Below, one piece after another: positions 34,431-42,655 of a stretch of DNA of 64,000 nt. The notes beneath the pieces are model-generated. The model was not told where the DNA came from. It made no database searches and saw nothing but the letters and a program-made list of their open reading frames with translations. The stretch lies in NCBI RefSeq assembly GCF_026624755.1, contig NZ_JAPMXC010000010.1, forward strand, positions 393,054 to 457,053, given 5' to 3'. Origin of the DNA: Robbsia betulipollinis. GTDB taxonomy: Bacteria; Pseudomonadota; Gammaproteobacteria; Burkholderiales; Burkholderiaceae. A program made the position numbers and the translations under genes. Each line of letters opens with the position of its first letter. Position 1 is the stretch's first letter.

Positions 34431-35817
34431 CGGCGAGCTCCCCGAGCGTCAGCGGTTTGATCGGCGGCCGAATGCGGTAGTACCCGACTTCGGCGGGCGG
34501 CACGTCGCGCGCCTGCGCGATCACTTCGGTCACGGTCAGGCCGCACATCCGGCCCTGACAGGGGCCCATGCCGCAGCGGCCGAAGGACTTCGCCTGGTTC
34601 GGGCCGAGACAGCCCAGCCGGACATATTCGCGCAACTGGCCGGCGGTGACTTCCTCGCAGCGGCAGACGATCACATCGTCCTTCGGCACGCGGTTTTCCT
34701 GCCGCGGGCGATACAGGCTGTCGAGAAAGGGGCGGATGCGCAGCGCGCCCGCGAGCGCGGCGCGCAGCGGCGCGGCGTGCCGGTCGCGCGCGGCGGGATC
34801 GATCGCGCCGAGTTGCGCGGCCACCGCCAGCGCGGCGATCTCGCCCTGCAGCGCCGCGGCCTGCGCGCCGCCGATACCGCCGCCGTCGCCGGCGACGAAG
34901 ATGCCGTCGGTATCGAGTTCGCCCCAGGCGTCGGTGTCCGGCGTGAAGCACAGTTGCGCGTCGTCCCAGCGGTGCCGGGCGCGCAGCGAGAGCGTGAACT
35001 GCGTGTTCGGCACGACGCCCTGGTGCAGCAGGATGACGTTCGCTGCGAGGCGGTAGGCCGCGCCGCCGATCGTGAAGCGCAGCGCGGCGGCGTGTTCGAC
35101 ACCGTCGGCGTCCCGCACGCCTTCGATGCGCAGGTCGTCGGCGGCTTCATACATCGGCACGCCCGCCTCGCGCAATGTGCGCATCAGTCGCAGGCCCTTG
35201 CTCAGGTAGGGCCAGGCGCGCAGTGCGGACAGCGTATGCCGTTTCGCCCGCCAGCGGTCTTCGTGCCGCGTGGTGTCGACCAGCGCGCGGATCGGCACCC
35301 CGGCACGCACATACTGCCAGCCGAGCAGATAGAGCAGCGGGCCGCAGCCCACCAGCACGGGCGGCTCGGCCGGCACCTCGCCGGCGCTTTTCAGCAGGAT
35401 CTGCGCGGCGCCGGCGGTGAGCACGCCCGGCAGCGTCCAGCCCGGGATCGGAAACGGCCGCTCCAGCGCGCCGGTGGCGAGGATCACCCGCTGTGCGTCG
35501 AAGTTCGCCACCTTGCCGTCTTTGAGATAGTGGACCGAACGTTCCCGCGTCACCTGCCAGACCGAGGCGTGCGAAATATACCGCGCACCCGAGCTGGCGA
35601 ATGCCTCGGCCAGCGCGGCACCGGCGGCATAGTCGGGTCCGAGGATCGCGCGCCGCTGTGGGCCGCTGCGCTCGATGGCGCGATAGATCTGGCCGCCCAC
35701 GGCGTCCTGTTCGTCGAGCACGACCACCCGCAGGCCGGCCCGCGCGGCACGGGTGGCGGCGGCCAGACCCGCGGGGCCCGCGCCGATCACGACGACATCG
35801 ATCGTTTCACTCAGCAT
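34423..35817 (-). CDS. FAD/NAD(P)-binding oxidoreductase with BFD-type [2Fe-2S] domain, HcnB/OoxA-like
   Basis: A 464-residue electron-transfer subunit. A two-dinucleotide-binding fold starts VVVIGAGPAGLAAATRAARAG (about 8-28), with ILATGALERPFPIPGWTLPGV and a second Rossmann motif near VLVGCGPLLYLLG. The C-terminal Fe-S domain has Cys in VCRCEEVTAGQL and FGRCGMGPCQGRMCG. This matches the alpha subunit of hydrogen cyanide synthase, octopine oxidase and D-hydroxyproline dehydrogenase. It overlaps the genes on both sides (11 bp upstream, 8 bp downstream), consistent with a fixed complex. Confidence 0.92.
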   Translation of the reverse strand: MLSETIDVVVIGAGPAGLAAATRAARAGLRVVVLDEQDAVGGQIYRAIERSGPQRRAILGPDYAAGAALAEAFASSGARYISHASVWQVTRERSVHYLKDGKVANFDAQRVILATGALERPFPIPGWTLPGVLTAGAAQILLKSAGEVPAEPPVLVGCGPLLYLLGWQYVRAGVPIRALVDTTRHEDRWRAKRHTLSALRAWPYLSKGLRLMRTLREAGVPMYEAADDLRIEGVRDADGVEHAAALRFTIGGAAYRLAANVILLHQGVVPNTQFTLSLRARHRWDDAQLCFTPDTDAWGELDTDGIFVAGDGGGIGGAQAAALQGEIAALAVAAQLGAIDPAARDRHAAPLRAALAGALRIRPFLDSLYRPRQENRVPKDDVIVCRCEEVTAGQLREYVRLGCLGPNQAKSFGRCGMGPCQGRMCGLTVTEVIAQARDVPPAEVGYYRIRPPIKPLTLGELAGE

Positions 35818-36229
35818 CGCGTTGCTCCGGTGCCGCTGCCGGCACGTGAAAGGACGGGGGCAGGTCGCTGGCGCCTTCCTGCGAGCGGATTCGCATGCCG
35901 TCGACGACCGGGACCAGACAGCTTTGGCGGCTCGGCACGCCGTCGATCTCGACCAGACATTCGAAACAGGCGCCCATCATGCAATACGGTGCGCGCGCCG
36001 TCCCGGAAACGGGTGTCGCGCGAAACCGGCGCACGCCCGCGGCGAGCAGCGCCGCGGCGACCGAGCGGCCGCCCGGCACGGCAAGGGGCTGGTCGTTGAA
36101 CCAGAGGGTGATGTCGGCGTCCGGAACAGCGTGTGCATCGGCATGCGCGTCGCCGGAGGCGGGCGCGCTCGCGTCGGCGGCAGCGGGACTGACGGCGGTC
36201 AGCACCTGGAACAGCGGTTTGGCGGTCAT
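35807..36229 (-). CDS. Small [2Fe-2S] ferredoxin-like subunit, HcnA-like
   Basis: A 140-residue plant-type ferredoxin-like subunit. The cluster ligands lie in YCMMGACFECLVEIDG and RQSC. The body fits the gamma subunit of heterotrimeric amine/cyano-amino acid dehydrogenases. An Ala/His/Asp-rich leader of about 45 residues (ASAPASGDAHADAHA) precedes the domain. ATG 36229 gives MTAKPLFQ; the open frame runs on into repeated DNA upstream and is unlikely to be coding there. Confidence 0.88.
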   Translation of the reverse strand: MTAKPLFQVLTAVSPAAADASAPASGDAHADAHAVPDADITLWFNDQPLAVPGGRSVAAALLAAGVRRFRATPVSGTARAPYCMMGACFECLVEIDGVPSRQSCLVPVVDGMRIRSQEGASDLPPSFHVPAAAPEQRDAE

Positions 36230-36249
36230 GGCTCGATTACCTTGTCTCA

Positions 36250-36336
36250 AAAATTTTCTGCTGCAAAATTTCCTGCTGCACATCGTCTTGCTGCGGGCAT
36301 GCCGCCTGGATCGTTCCGTCTCGATCGTTCCGTCTC
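36250..36336. repeat. Two short tandem repeats between the DAO and Fe-S genes
   Basis: AAAATTTTCTGCTGC (36250), AAAATTTCCTGCTGC (36265) and a degenerate ACATCGTCTTGCTGC (36280) form a 15-bp triple. After 14 bases, GATCGTTCCGTCTC occurs twice in tandem (36309 and 36323), the second copy running into the stop codon of the DAO gene. This is the only gap longer than 20 bp inside the seven genes from the ATPase to the FAD subunits. Confidence 0.75.
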
Positions 36337-37456
36337 ACGGACTTTGCAGAAATCGTCCACCGGGGAAGGCGGCGAGTTCGTCGGGCATGTCGCCCCCGAC
36401 CACCCACGGCGCGATGCGCATCGCGTGCGCGGCGGCGAGCGTCACGCCGCTGTGGCAGGTGACGACGAACGCCCCCGGGTGCCGTGTCGATTGTTCGTAG
36501 ATCGGAAAGCTGTCCGGGCTGTAGACGCGCAGCGCCGCCCACATGCGTACCAGGCGCACGTCCTTGAGCAGCGGAAAGGCGCGCAGGCCGCGGCGCGCGA
36601 TCTCCGACAGCACGTCGGTGGTGGTGAAGTCGTCGAAGCCCGCTTCCTCCATCGAGTCGCCGAACTGCACCGAGCCTTCGTCGGTCTGCCGGACGTTGAT
36701 CGTCGGATAGTTCAAAAAGGGCGCGACGCGCTCGCTGACCAGCACTTGGCCGCGGTTCGGCGCGACCGGCGCGTGCAGGCCGACCTGCGGCGCGAGTTCC
36801 CGGTTGCCGAGCCCCGCGGACAGCACGATGCGCGGCGCGCGCCAGACGCCGTGCTTGCCGTGCACGGCGAAACCGTTCCGCTCCGGGACGATGCGCCCGA
36901 CATGCTCGTTGTTGACGAGCGTGACGCCGCGCTGCTGCATCGCGTCGTGCAGCGCACGCAGCAGCTTCAATGGGTTGACGTGCCCGTCCATGGGCGTGTA
37001 GCTCGCGCCCACCACTTCCGGGCCGATGGCCGGCAGGCGCTCGCGCACCGTCTTCGCGTTCATCAGTTCGTAGGGGTAATCGCCGCCGAGTTCGCGTTGC
37101 AGCGTCGACAGGCGCAATTCCCGGTCCGCCATCTCCTCGTCGGAGAAGCACAGGTAGAAGCCGCCGGGCTGCTTGAGCGCGACGTCGACGCCGGTCTCTT
37201 CGAGCAGATGCGCGGCCAGCCCCGGCCAGCGTTCGGCGGAACTGCGCGACCAGCGCGCATAGGGCGAGAGGCCATAGCCCTTGCCCTGGATCCAGACCAG
37301 CCCGAAGTTGCCGCGCGACGCGCGGAAACCGCCGTCGCCCTGGTCCAGCGCCGTCACCTTCGCGCCCTGTCGCGCGAGACCGTAGGCGACGGCGCTGCCG
37401 ACCAGGCCGCCGCCGAGCACCAGCACGTCGGCGCTGCCGCCTGCGTTGCCTGTCAT
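36335..37456 (-). CDS. FAD-dependent oxidoreductase (DAO family), second in operon
   Basis: A 373-residue flavoprotein. The Rossmann motif VLVLGGGLVGSAVAYGLARQG is at about 11-31, then ASRGNFGLVWIQGKGYG and a C-terminal TCHSGVTLAAAHAMRIAPWVVGG. It is a different branch from the subunit at 33237, so the operon encodes two distinct amine oxidases: perhaps one for the imported compound and one for a breakdown product. The start overlaps the permease stop by 4 bp (ATGA). Confidence 0.87.
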   Translation of the reverse strand: MTGNAGGSADVLVLGGGLVGSAVAYGLARQGAKVTALDQGDGGFRASRGNFGLVWIQGKGYGLSPYARWSRSSAERWPGLAAHLLEETGVDVALKQPGGFYLCFSDEEMADRELRLSTLQRELGGDYPYELMNAKTVRERLPAIGPEVVGASYTPMDGHVNPLKLLRALHDAMQQRGVTLVNNEHVGRIVPERNGFAVHGKHGVWRAPRIVLSAGLGNRELAPQVGLHAPVAPNRGQVLVSERVAPFLNYPTINVRQTDEGSVQFGDSMEEAGFDDFTTTDVLSEIARRGLRAFPLLKDVRLVRMWAALRVYSPDSFPIYEQSTRHPGAFVVTCHSGVTLAAAHAMRIAPWVVGGDMPDELAAFPGGRFLQSP

Positions 37457-38250
37457 CGTGTTTCTCCAATCAGTATCCGGTCCAGTCCGACCATGCGGTC
37501 GAGAACCAGCATCAGGACGACCGTGCCGACGATCATGACGGTGGACACCGAGGCGACCAGCGGATCGATCGTCTGCGCGATCTGGTTGTACATCGCGACC
37601 GGCAGGGTGGTCGTGCCGGGCGTCGCGACGAAAATCGTCATCGTCAATTCATCGAAACTCTGGATGAAGGCGAGCACCCAGCCGCCGGCCACGCCGGTGC
37701 GGATCATCGGCAGCACGACGCGCCGGAAGGCGGTGAAGCGCGAGGCGCCGCACGAGAGCGCGGCGCGTTCGGCGTCGCGGTCGAGTCCGATCGCCGCCGA
37801 CAGTACCAGCCGCAATGCATAAGGGAACACGATGATGACATGGGCCGCGGTCAGGGACCAGAACGAGCCGTTGACCCCCAGCAGCGACAGGAAGCGCAGG
37901 AAGGCGATGCCGAGCACCACCGCGGGGATCATCATCGGCGAGAGGAAGAAGCCCGTCAGCGCGCCGCGCCCGGGAAAGCGGTAGCGCGCGATCGCGAGCG
38001 CCGCGGGGACCGCCAGCAGTACGCCGACGGTGGCCGCCACCAGCGCGAGTCGGATCGACAGCCAGAACGCGTCGACGATCTCGGTATTGTCCAGGATCGC
38101 GCGGAACCAGCGTAGCGAGGCGCCGTCGAACGGCATCGCGATGAAGCCCTTGTCGGTAAAGGACACGGCGATGACGACGACGAGCGGCGCGGCGATGAAC
38201 GCGAGAAACAGCGCGTTGTAGAGCAGGCCCCAGAAACCGTTCTGTCGCAT
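37453..38250 (-). CDS. ABC importer permease II (PotC-like)
   Basis: A 265-residue permease of the spermidine/putrescine/iron type. It has an N-terminal signal-anchor helix (LYNALFLAFIAAPLVVVIAVSF), the GASLRWFRAILDNTEIVDAFWLSIRLAL block typical of PotC, and the EAA-like loop ERAALSCGASRFTAFRRVVLPMI. It pairs with the permease encoded just upstream (3 bp gap). Related transporters carry polyamines, opines or 2-aminoethylphosphonate. Confidence 0.9.
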   Translation of the reverse strand: MRQNGFWGLLYNALFLAFIAAPLVVVIAVSFTDKGFIAMPFDGASLRWFRAILDNTEIVDAFWLSIRLALVAATVGVLLAVPAALAIARYRFPGRGALTGFFLSPMMIPAVVLGIAFLRFLSLLGVNGSFWSLTAAHVIIVFPYALRLVLSAAIGLDRDAERAALSCGASRFTAFRRVVLPMIRTGVAGGWVLAFIQSFDELTMTIFVATPGTTTLPVAMYNQIAQTIDPLVASVSTVMIVGTVVLMLVLDRMVGLDRILIGETR

Positions 38251-38253
38251 GGC

Positions 38254-39174
38254 TTACTCGAAGATGTGCTTGAAGCGGCGCTCGGCGAGCCGGCTGCAGC
38301 CCATGACGATCGCGACGTTGGCGATCAGCAGCAGCACCGCGATCGTCGCGCCCAGCGGCCAGTTCAGGGTGCCGAGGAATTCGTCGTAGGCGGCGGTAGC
38401 CACCACCTTCAGGCGGCGCCCGCCGATCAGCGCGGGGGTGGCGAAGGCCGATGCCGACAGCGCGAAGACGATGATCGATCCGGACAGCACGCCCGGCAGG
38501 ATCTGCGGCAGCACGACGCGCCACAGCACCCGCAACGGCGAGCCGCCCAGCGACATGCCCGCCCATTCGACCTGCGGGTCGAGCTTTTGCAGCGTGGCCC
38601 ACACCGACATCACCATGAAGGGCACGAGCACATGGGTGAGTGCGATCACGACGCCGGTCATGGTGAAGACCAGCCGCACCGGTTCCGACGTGATGTGCAA
38701 TGCCTGCAACGCGCCATTGAGCACGCCGTTGTTGCCGAGCAGGATCTGCCAGCCCAGGGTGCGCACCACCACCGAGATCAACAGCGGCCCGAGTACGATC
38801 AGCAGGCAGATCGACTGCCAGGGGCGCTTCATGCGCGCCAGCACGATCGTTTCCGGCACGCCGAGGACGACGCTCAATGCGGTGACCGCGAGCGCGAGAC
38901 CGGCGGTTCGGGCGAAGATCGTCGCGTAATAGGGGTCCGTCAGAACCGCCGCGTAATGCTTCAGGGTAAAGCCGGCCGTGGTGCCCTGGCTGCCGTCGAA
39001 CACATGAAACGACAGCACCACGGTCAGCAGCAAGGGCACGAGCAGGAGCGCGCAGAACAGCAGCAGCGCCGGGGCCGACAGCAGCCAGGGGGCGGCGCCG
39101 GCGCGATCGGCGTCGGAACCGGCACCGGTATTGTGGCCGGGGGAGGGATTGGCGCGGGTGCTAGGACTGGCCAT
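38254..39174 (-). CDS. ABC importer permease I (PotB-like)
   Basis: A 306-residue permease. A Gly/Asp-rich N-terminal stretch leads to APWLLSAPALLLFCALLLVPLLLTVVLSF. The EAA loop reads VEWAGMSLGGSPLRVLWRVVLPQI. GTTAGFTLKHYAAVLTDPYYATIF is typical of PotB. ATG 39174 overlaps the end of the ATPase gene by 14 bp. The 267 open bases upstream of it lie inside the ATPase gene in another frame. Confidence 0.9.
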   Translation of the reverse strand: MASPSTRANPSPGHNTGAGSDADRAGAAPWLLSAPALLLFCALLLVPLLLTVVLSFHVFDGSQGTTAGFTLKHYAAVLTDPYYATIFARTAGLALAVTALSVVLGVPETIVLARMKRPWQSICLLIVLGPLLISVVVRTLGWQILLGNNGVLNGALQALHITSEPVRLVFTMTGVVIALTHVLVPFMVMSVWATLQKLDPQVEWAGMSLGGSPLRVLWRVVLPQILPGVLSGSIIVFALSASAFATPALIGGRRLKVVATAAYDEFLGTLNWPLGATIAVLLLIANVAIVMGCSRLAERRFKHIFE

Positions 39175-40261
39175 GAGCGGGCTCCCGTTCCAGCACGCGC
39201 AGATCGTCGTCCGCCCAGCGGATGCCGACGACATCGCCTTCCTCGGGTGGTGGCACGCCATTGTTGGGACGCGCCAGCGCGAAGGCGCCCAGCGGGGTGT
39301 CGACCTGCAGTAGCCACTGGTTGCCGACGAAGACGCGGGTGACGATGCGCCCCCGGGTGCGTGCCGCCTGTGCTGCGAGTCCGTTGTTCGCGTCGTTCGC
39401 GAGGTGCACCTTCTCCGGGCGGATATAGACGGTGACGGCACCCTGCACCCGGCGCCCTTCGTGCGGCACGGCCAGCAGCGTCCCCTCGTGATCGAGCGTG
39501 ACTTCCGCGCAGCGCGCGTTGCGGCGCAGCACGGTGCCGGCGAGCGTGTTGGTCTTGCCGAGAAAGGTCGACGCGAACGGCGTGCGCGGCCGCTCGTAGG
39601 CTTCGAACGGCGTGCTGAGCTGGGCGATCGTGCCGCGGTGCATCACGGCGATGCGGTCGCTCATGGTCATCGCTTCCACCTGGTCGTGGGTGACGAGGAT
39701 CGTGGTGATGCCCAGGCGGCGCTGGATCGCGCGCAATTCGATATGCATCTCCTCGCGCAGTTTCGCATCGAGGTTCGACATGGGTTCGTCGAGCAGCAGC
39801 AATTCGGGCCGCATCGCCAATGCCCGGGCGATCGCCACGCGCTGGCGCTGGCCGCCCGACAGTTCCTTCGGATAGCGCCCGCCCAGGCCGCCCAGCCGCA
39901 CCAGATCGAGCGCCTCGGCGACGCGATCGGCGCGCTGCGCGCGTTTCACCTTCTGCATTTCCAGACCGAACCCGACGTTGCCGTCGACCGTCATGTGCGG
40001 AAACAGCGCATAGCTCTGGAACACCACGCCCATGCCGCGTTTCTCGGGCCGTTCCTGCGTGATGTCGCGCCCGTCGAGCAGGATGCGGCCGGTCGTGGGC
40101 GCGACGAAGCCGGCGATCATCTGCAGGGTGGTGGTCTTGCCGCAGCCGGACGGCCCGAGCAGCGACAGAAACTCGCCGCGCTCGACGTCCAGGTCGATCT
40201 GCTCGATGGCGGTGAAGTCGCCATAGCGCTTGGAGATTCCCTTGAGTGTCAGGAATGTCAT
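39161..40261 (-). CDS. ABC importer ATP-binding protein (PotA-like, with TOBE domain)
   Basis: A 366-residue ATPase. Walker A is GPSGCGKTT, the Q-loop lies in VVFQSYALFPHMTVDGNVGFGLEM, the signature is LSGGQRQR, Walker B is LLLLDEPMSNLD and the switch VTHDQVEAM. The C-terminal TOBE domain (about 240-360) is typical of polyamine/iron/opine importers. It lies between the binding protein gene and the permeases. A 14-bp tandem repeat array sits directly upstream of its start. Confidence 0.94.
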   Translation of the reverse strand: MTFLTLKGISKRYGDFTAIEQIDLDVERGEFLSLLGPSGCGKTTTLQMIAGFVAPTTGRILLDGRDITQERPEKRGMGVVFQSYALFPHMTVDGNVGFGLEMQKVKRAQRADRVAEALDLVRLGGLGGRYPKELSGGQRQRVAIARALAMRPELLLLDEPMSNLDAKLREEMHIELRAIQRRLGITTILVTHDQVEAMTMSDRIAVMHRGTIAQLSTPFEAYERPRTPFASTFLGKTNTLAGTVLRRNARCAEVTLDHEGTLLAVPHEGRRVQGAVTVYIRPEKVHLANDANNGLAAQAARTRGRIVTRVFVGNQWLLQVDTPLGAFALARPNNGVPPPEEGDVVGIRWADDDLRVLEREPAHGQS

Positions 40262-40272
40262 GTGCGTCGCCT

Positions 40273-40314
40273 CATCGGGACTGCTTCATCGGGACTGCTT
40301 CATCGGGACTGCTT
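40273..40314. repeat. 14-bp tandem repeat, three perfect copies
   Basis: CATCGGGACTGCTT is repeated three times without mismatch (40273, 40287, 40301), followed by a broken fourth copy (CAGCGGG). It fills most of the 87-bp gap between the binding-protein stop (40349) and the ATPase start (40261) in the minus-strand operon. Perfect identity suggests recent expansion. Confidence 0.9.
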
Positions 40315-40348
40315 CAGCGGGTTCGCTTCGTCGAAATCATGCGTGCGA

Positions 40349-41464
40349 TCACCGCTCGACGGTGCGGTTCCAGCGCTCGGTCCATTCCTGACGGTGCTGG
40401 TTGATCGTCGTCCAGTCGACGCCGATCAACTTGGCGACCTGTTCCGGGCCGTACGGCACGCGCGCGGCGATCTCGGGCGGGAGCTTGACGGTCTTGTTCA
40501 CCGGACCCAGGCCGCTTGCCTGCGCTTCGAGCACCTGGACCTCCGGACTCAGCAGATACTGGATGAATTGCTGCGACAGCGCCGGTTGCGCGTTCTCCAC
40601 CACCGGGCAGGCGGCCACCTGCAGCGCGACGCCGCCTTCCTTTGGATAAAAGAACTTCAGCGGAAAGCCGGTGTTCTGCAGCGCGACGGCGCGTCCGCTG
40701 CCGTACGGCGCGATGATCACGTCGCCGCTTTGCATCAGGCTGTCCATCTCGCCCGGCGTCGATGGCCAGGACAGCACGTTCGGCGCCACCTGCCTGGTCA
40801 TCGCCGTGAAGCCCGGATCGATGTTTTTCTCGCCGCCGCCGTTCATGCGTGCGAGCATCACGAGCGCATGCAGGCCGTAGGTGTTGGTGATCGGCGGCAT
40901 GCCGAGCTTGCCCTTGATGCGCGGGTCCGCGAGCGCCTGCCACGAGTCGGGCGCGGGCAGACCCATTTTCTTGAAGGCGTCCGCGTTGTAGCCGATGCCG
41001 GTCGCGACCATGCCGACGCCGACGGCGGTCGGTCCCAGGCGTGCCAGCGGATACAGATCCTTCATCACCGGCGCCTCGTCGACCTTCGCGCACAGGCCCA
41101 TCTGCATCGCCTGATACATCGGACCGTCGTCCATGACCGCGACGTTGATCTGTTCGTGACCCTTTTGCGCCTGGAGCTTCGCCAGCGTATCGCTCGAATT
41201 GCCGGCGACGTAGACGATCTTCACGGCATGCGCCTTTTCGAAGACCGGGATGATCTTCTGGCGGAACAACTGCTCGCTCGACCCGCCGACATTCGCCACG
41301 TAGAGCGTCGCCTCGGCGTGCGCAAACGTCGGCCCAAGCAGCGCGCCCGCGCAGGCAAGCGCGGCGAGCAGCGGACGCAGCGCCGTATGCGGTGACCGCG
41401 GCGATGACCGCGGCGAGGAACCCACAAGGGATGACGCGCGACGGGTCTGCCGAGATGCTTTCAT
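40349..41464 (-). CDS. ABC extracellular solute-binding protein (PotD/PotF-type)
   Basis: A 371-residue type-II binding protein. ATG 41464 has GGAG about 10 bases upstream. The n-region is long and Ser/Arg-rich (including a tandem SSPRSSPRS from a duplicated 12-mer), followed by the signal core LLAALACAGALLGPTFAHA. The body has YVANVGGSSEQLFRQKIIPVFEKAHAVKIVYVAGNSSDTL and GMVATGIGYNADAFKKMGLPAPDSWQAL, as in polyamine/opine/iron family 1 proteins. It is the first gene of the nine-gene operon and sets its substrate, which I cannot name from sequence. Confidence 0.9.
   Translation of the reverse strand: MKASRQTRRASSLVGSSPRSSPRSPHTALRPLLAALACAGALLGPTFAHAEATLYVANVGGSSEQLFRQKIIPVFEKAHAVKIVYVAGNSSDTLAKLQAQKGHEQINVAVMDDGPMYQAMQMGLCAKVDEAPVMKDLYPLARLGPTAVGVGMVATGIGYNADAFKKMGLPAPDSWQALADPRIKGKLGMPPITNTYGLHALVMLARMNGGGEKNIDPGFTAMTRQVAPNVLSWPSTPGEMDSLMQSGDVIIAPYGSGRAVALQNTGFPLKFFYPKEGGVALQVAACPVVENAQPALSQQFIQYLLSPEVQVLEAQASGLGPVNKTVKLPPEIAARVPYGPEQVAKLIGVDWTTINQHRQEWTERWNRTVER
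41393..41416. repeat. Duplicated 12-mer in the signal-peptide region
   Basis: TGACCGCGGCGA occurs twice in tandem (41393 and 41405). It is in frame in the binding-protein gene and encodes a Ser-Ser-Pro-Arg duplication just before the signal-peptide core. Confidence 0.7.
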
Positions 41465-41664
41465 GAACGGAATTCTCCAGACGATGCCGGTTCGGGTTGG
41501 ACGGGTGGGGCTTTCGAGGAAAGTGTGGCTTTTGCGATGCATATCGTCCAATACGAATAAAATAGCAATCGATACCGCAGTGATATGGGTTGGAACCAGG
41601 GGGTGGGAACCGCGGTGACGAAGTGCGCCGATTGAACAGCGGGGTCCAGCGAGAGACGGCAGCG

Positions 41665-42597
41665 ATGAATCTGAAACACATAGAAGCGTTTCGTGCGGTG
41701 ATGGTGGCGGGATCGATGACGGCGGCCGCGCGGGAGTTGTTCACGTCCCAGCCGAACGTCAGCCGCCTGATCACGCAGCTCGAGCGCGACACCGGCTTGC
41801 TGCTGTTTCAGCGCAGCGGCGTGCGGCTGATTCCCACCAGCGAGGGCAACGCGTTTTTCCGGGAAGTGGAGCGGGCCTTCGTGGGGCTGCAGGGGCTGGC
41901 GTCGGCGGCCGAGCAGATCCGCAACCTCGGCAGCGGCCGCCTGCGGATCGCGGCGATGCCGTCGGCCGGGATGACGCTGGTGCCGCACGCGATCAAGCGT
42001 TTTCAGGATACCCACCCGGGGGTGACGGTGTCGCTGCACGTCAACGCGTCGGGGACGGTCAACCACTGGACGGCGTCGCAGTTCTGCGATCTCGGGCTGG
42101 CGGTGTACACCAGCGAGACGTCGGCATGCGACGTCGAACTGCTGGCGCAATCTCCCGCGGTCTGCGTGCTGCCGGCCACGCACCGGCTCGCGAAACGCGC
42201 GTGGTTGAAGCCGCAGGACTTCGCCGGCGAGCGTTTCGTGTCGCTGTGCAACGGCGACGGCACGCGGGCGTTGATGGACGACGTCTTCGCGCGTGCCGGA
42301 GTGGAGCGGGTGCTGGCGATCGAGGCGCAATACACGGCGATCTGTTGCGAGATGGTGCGCTGCGGGATGGGGATGACGTTGTCGCATCCGATCGTCGCGC
42401 GCGATTTCGCCGGCCCGGATATCGCGATCCGGCCATTCCGGCCGTCGATCCTGTTTCCGATCTATCTGCTGTTCCCTCCGCACCAGCCGCGTACCCGGTT
42501 GAGCGTCGAATTCGTCGATCTGCTGCGCGACGAGCACGATGCGGCATTGCGCCAACTCGAAGGTTTGTTGCGGCCGGCGGGGGCCGGCGGCCGCTGA
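41665..42597 (+). CDS. LysR-type regulator divergent from the oxidase/transport operon
   Basis: A 310-residue LysR protein. ATG 41665 gives the usual MNLKHIEAFRAVMVAGSMTAAARELFTSQPNVSRLITQLE HTH; the effector domain starts RLRIAAMPSAGMTLVPHAIKRF. Its HTH resembles that of opine-type regulators (OccR/NocR-like), in keeping with the opine-oxidase-like operon it faces across a 200-bp gap. The gap holds an AT-rich stretch (41540-41595) but I could not define a convincing dyad or promoter there. Confidence 0.9.
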   Translation: MNLKHIEAFRAVMVAGSMTAAARELFTSQPNVSRLITQLERDTGLLLFQRSGVRLIPTSEGNAFFREVERAFVGLQGLASAAEQIRNLGSGRLRIAAMPSAGMTLVPHAIKRFQDTHPGVTVSLHVNASGTVNHWTASQFCDLGLAVYTSETSACDVELLAQSPAVCVLPATHRLAKRAWLKPQDFAGERFVSLCNGDGTRALMDDVFARAGVERVLAIEAQYTAICCEMVRCGMGMTLSHPIVARDFAGPDIAIRPFRPSILFPIYLLFPPHQPRTRLSVEFVDLLRDEHDAALRQLEGLLRPAGAGGR

Positions 42598-42620
42598 GCG
42601 CGCGCCTCCGGTTTGCCTGT

Positions 42621-42642
42621 CGGCGCCCTGCGCGGGGCGCCG
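42621..42642. terminator. Symmetric GC hairpin between convergent genes
   Basis: CGGCGCCC (42621-42628), a 6-base loop, and GGGCGCCG (42635-42642) form a perfect 8-bp stem in the 58-bp gap between the convergent LysR and aldolase genes. Its position suits a bidirectional terminator, though there is no T-run on either strand. Confidence 0.4.
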
Positions 42643-42655
42643 CACAGGGCCGGGG

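Noticed and set aside
35753-37822. Long plus-strand open frames antisense to the oxidase operon
   Set aside because: His/Arg-rich translations without motifs; the minus-strand genes show full domain motifs and overlapping start/stop codons.
39404-41395. 663-codon plus-strand frame
   Set aside because: Antisense to the PotA-like ATPase and binding protein genes; His/Arg-rich shadow.
41465-41664. Operator or promoter between binding protein and LysR genes
   Set aside because: AT-rich and likely regulatory, but the inverted repeats I could draw were weak and no -35/-10 pair with proper spacing was convincing.
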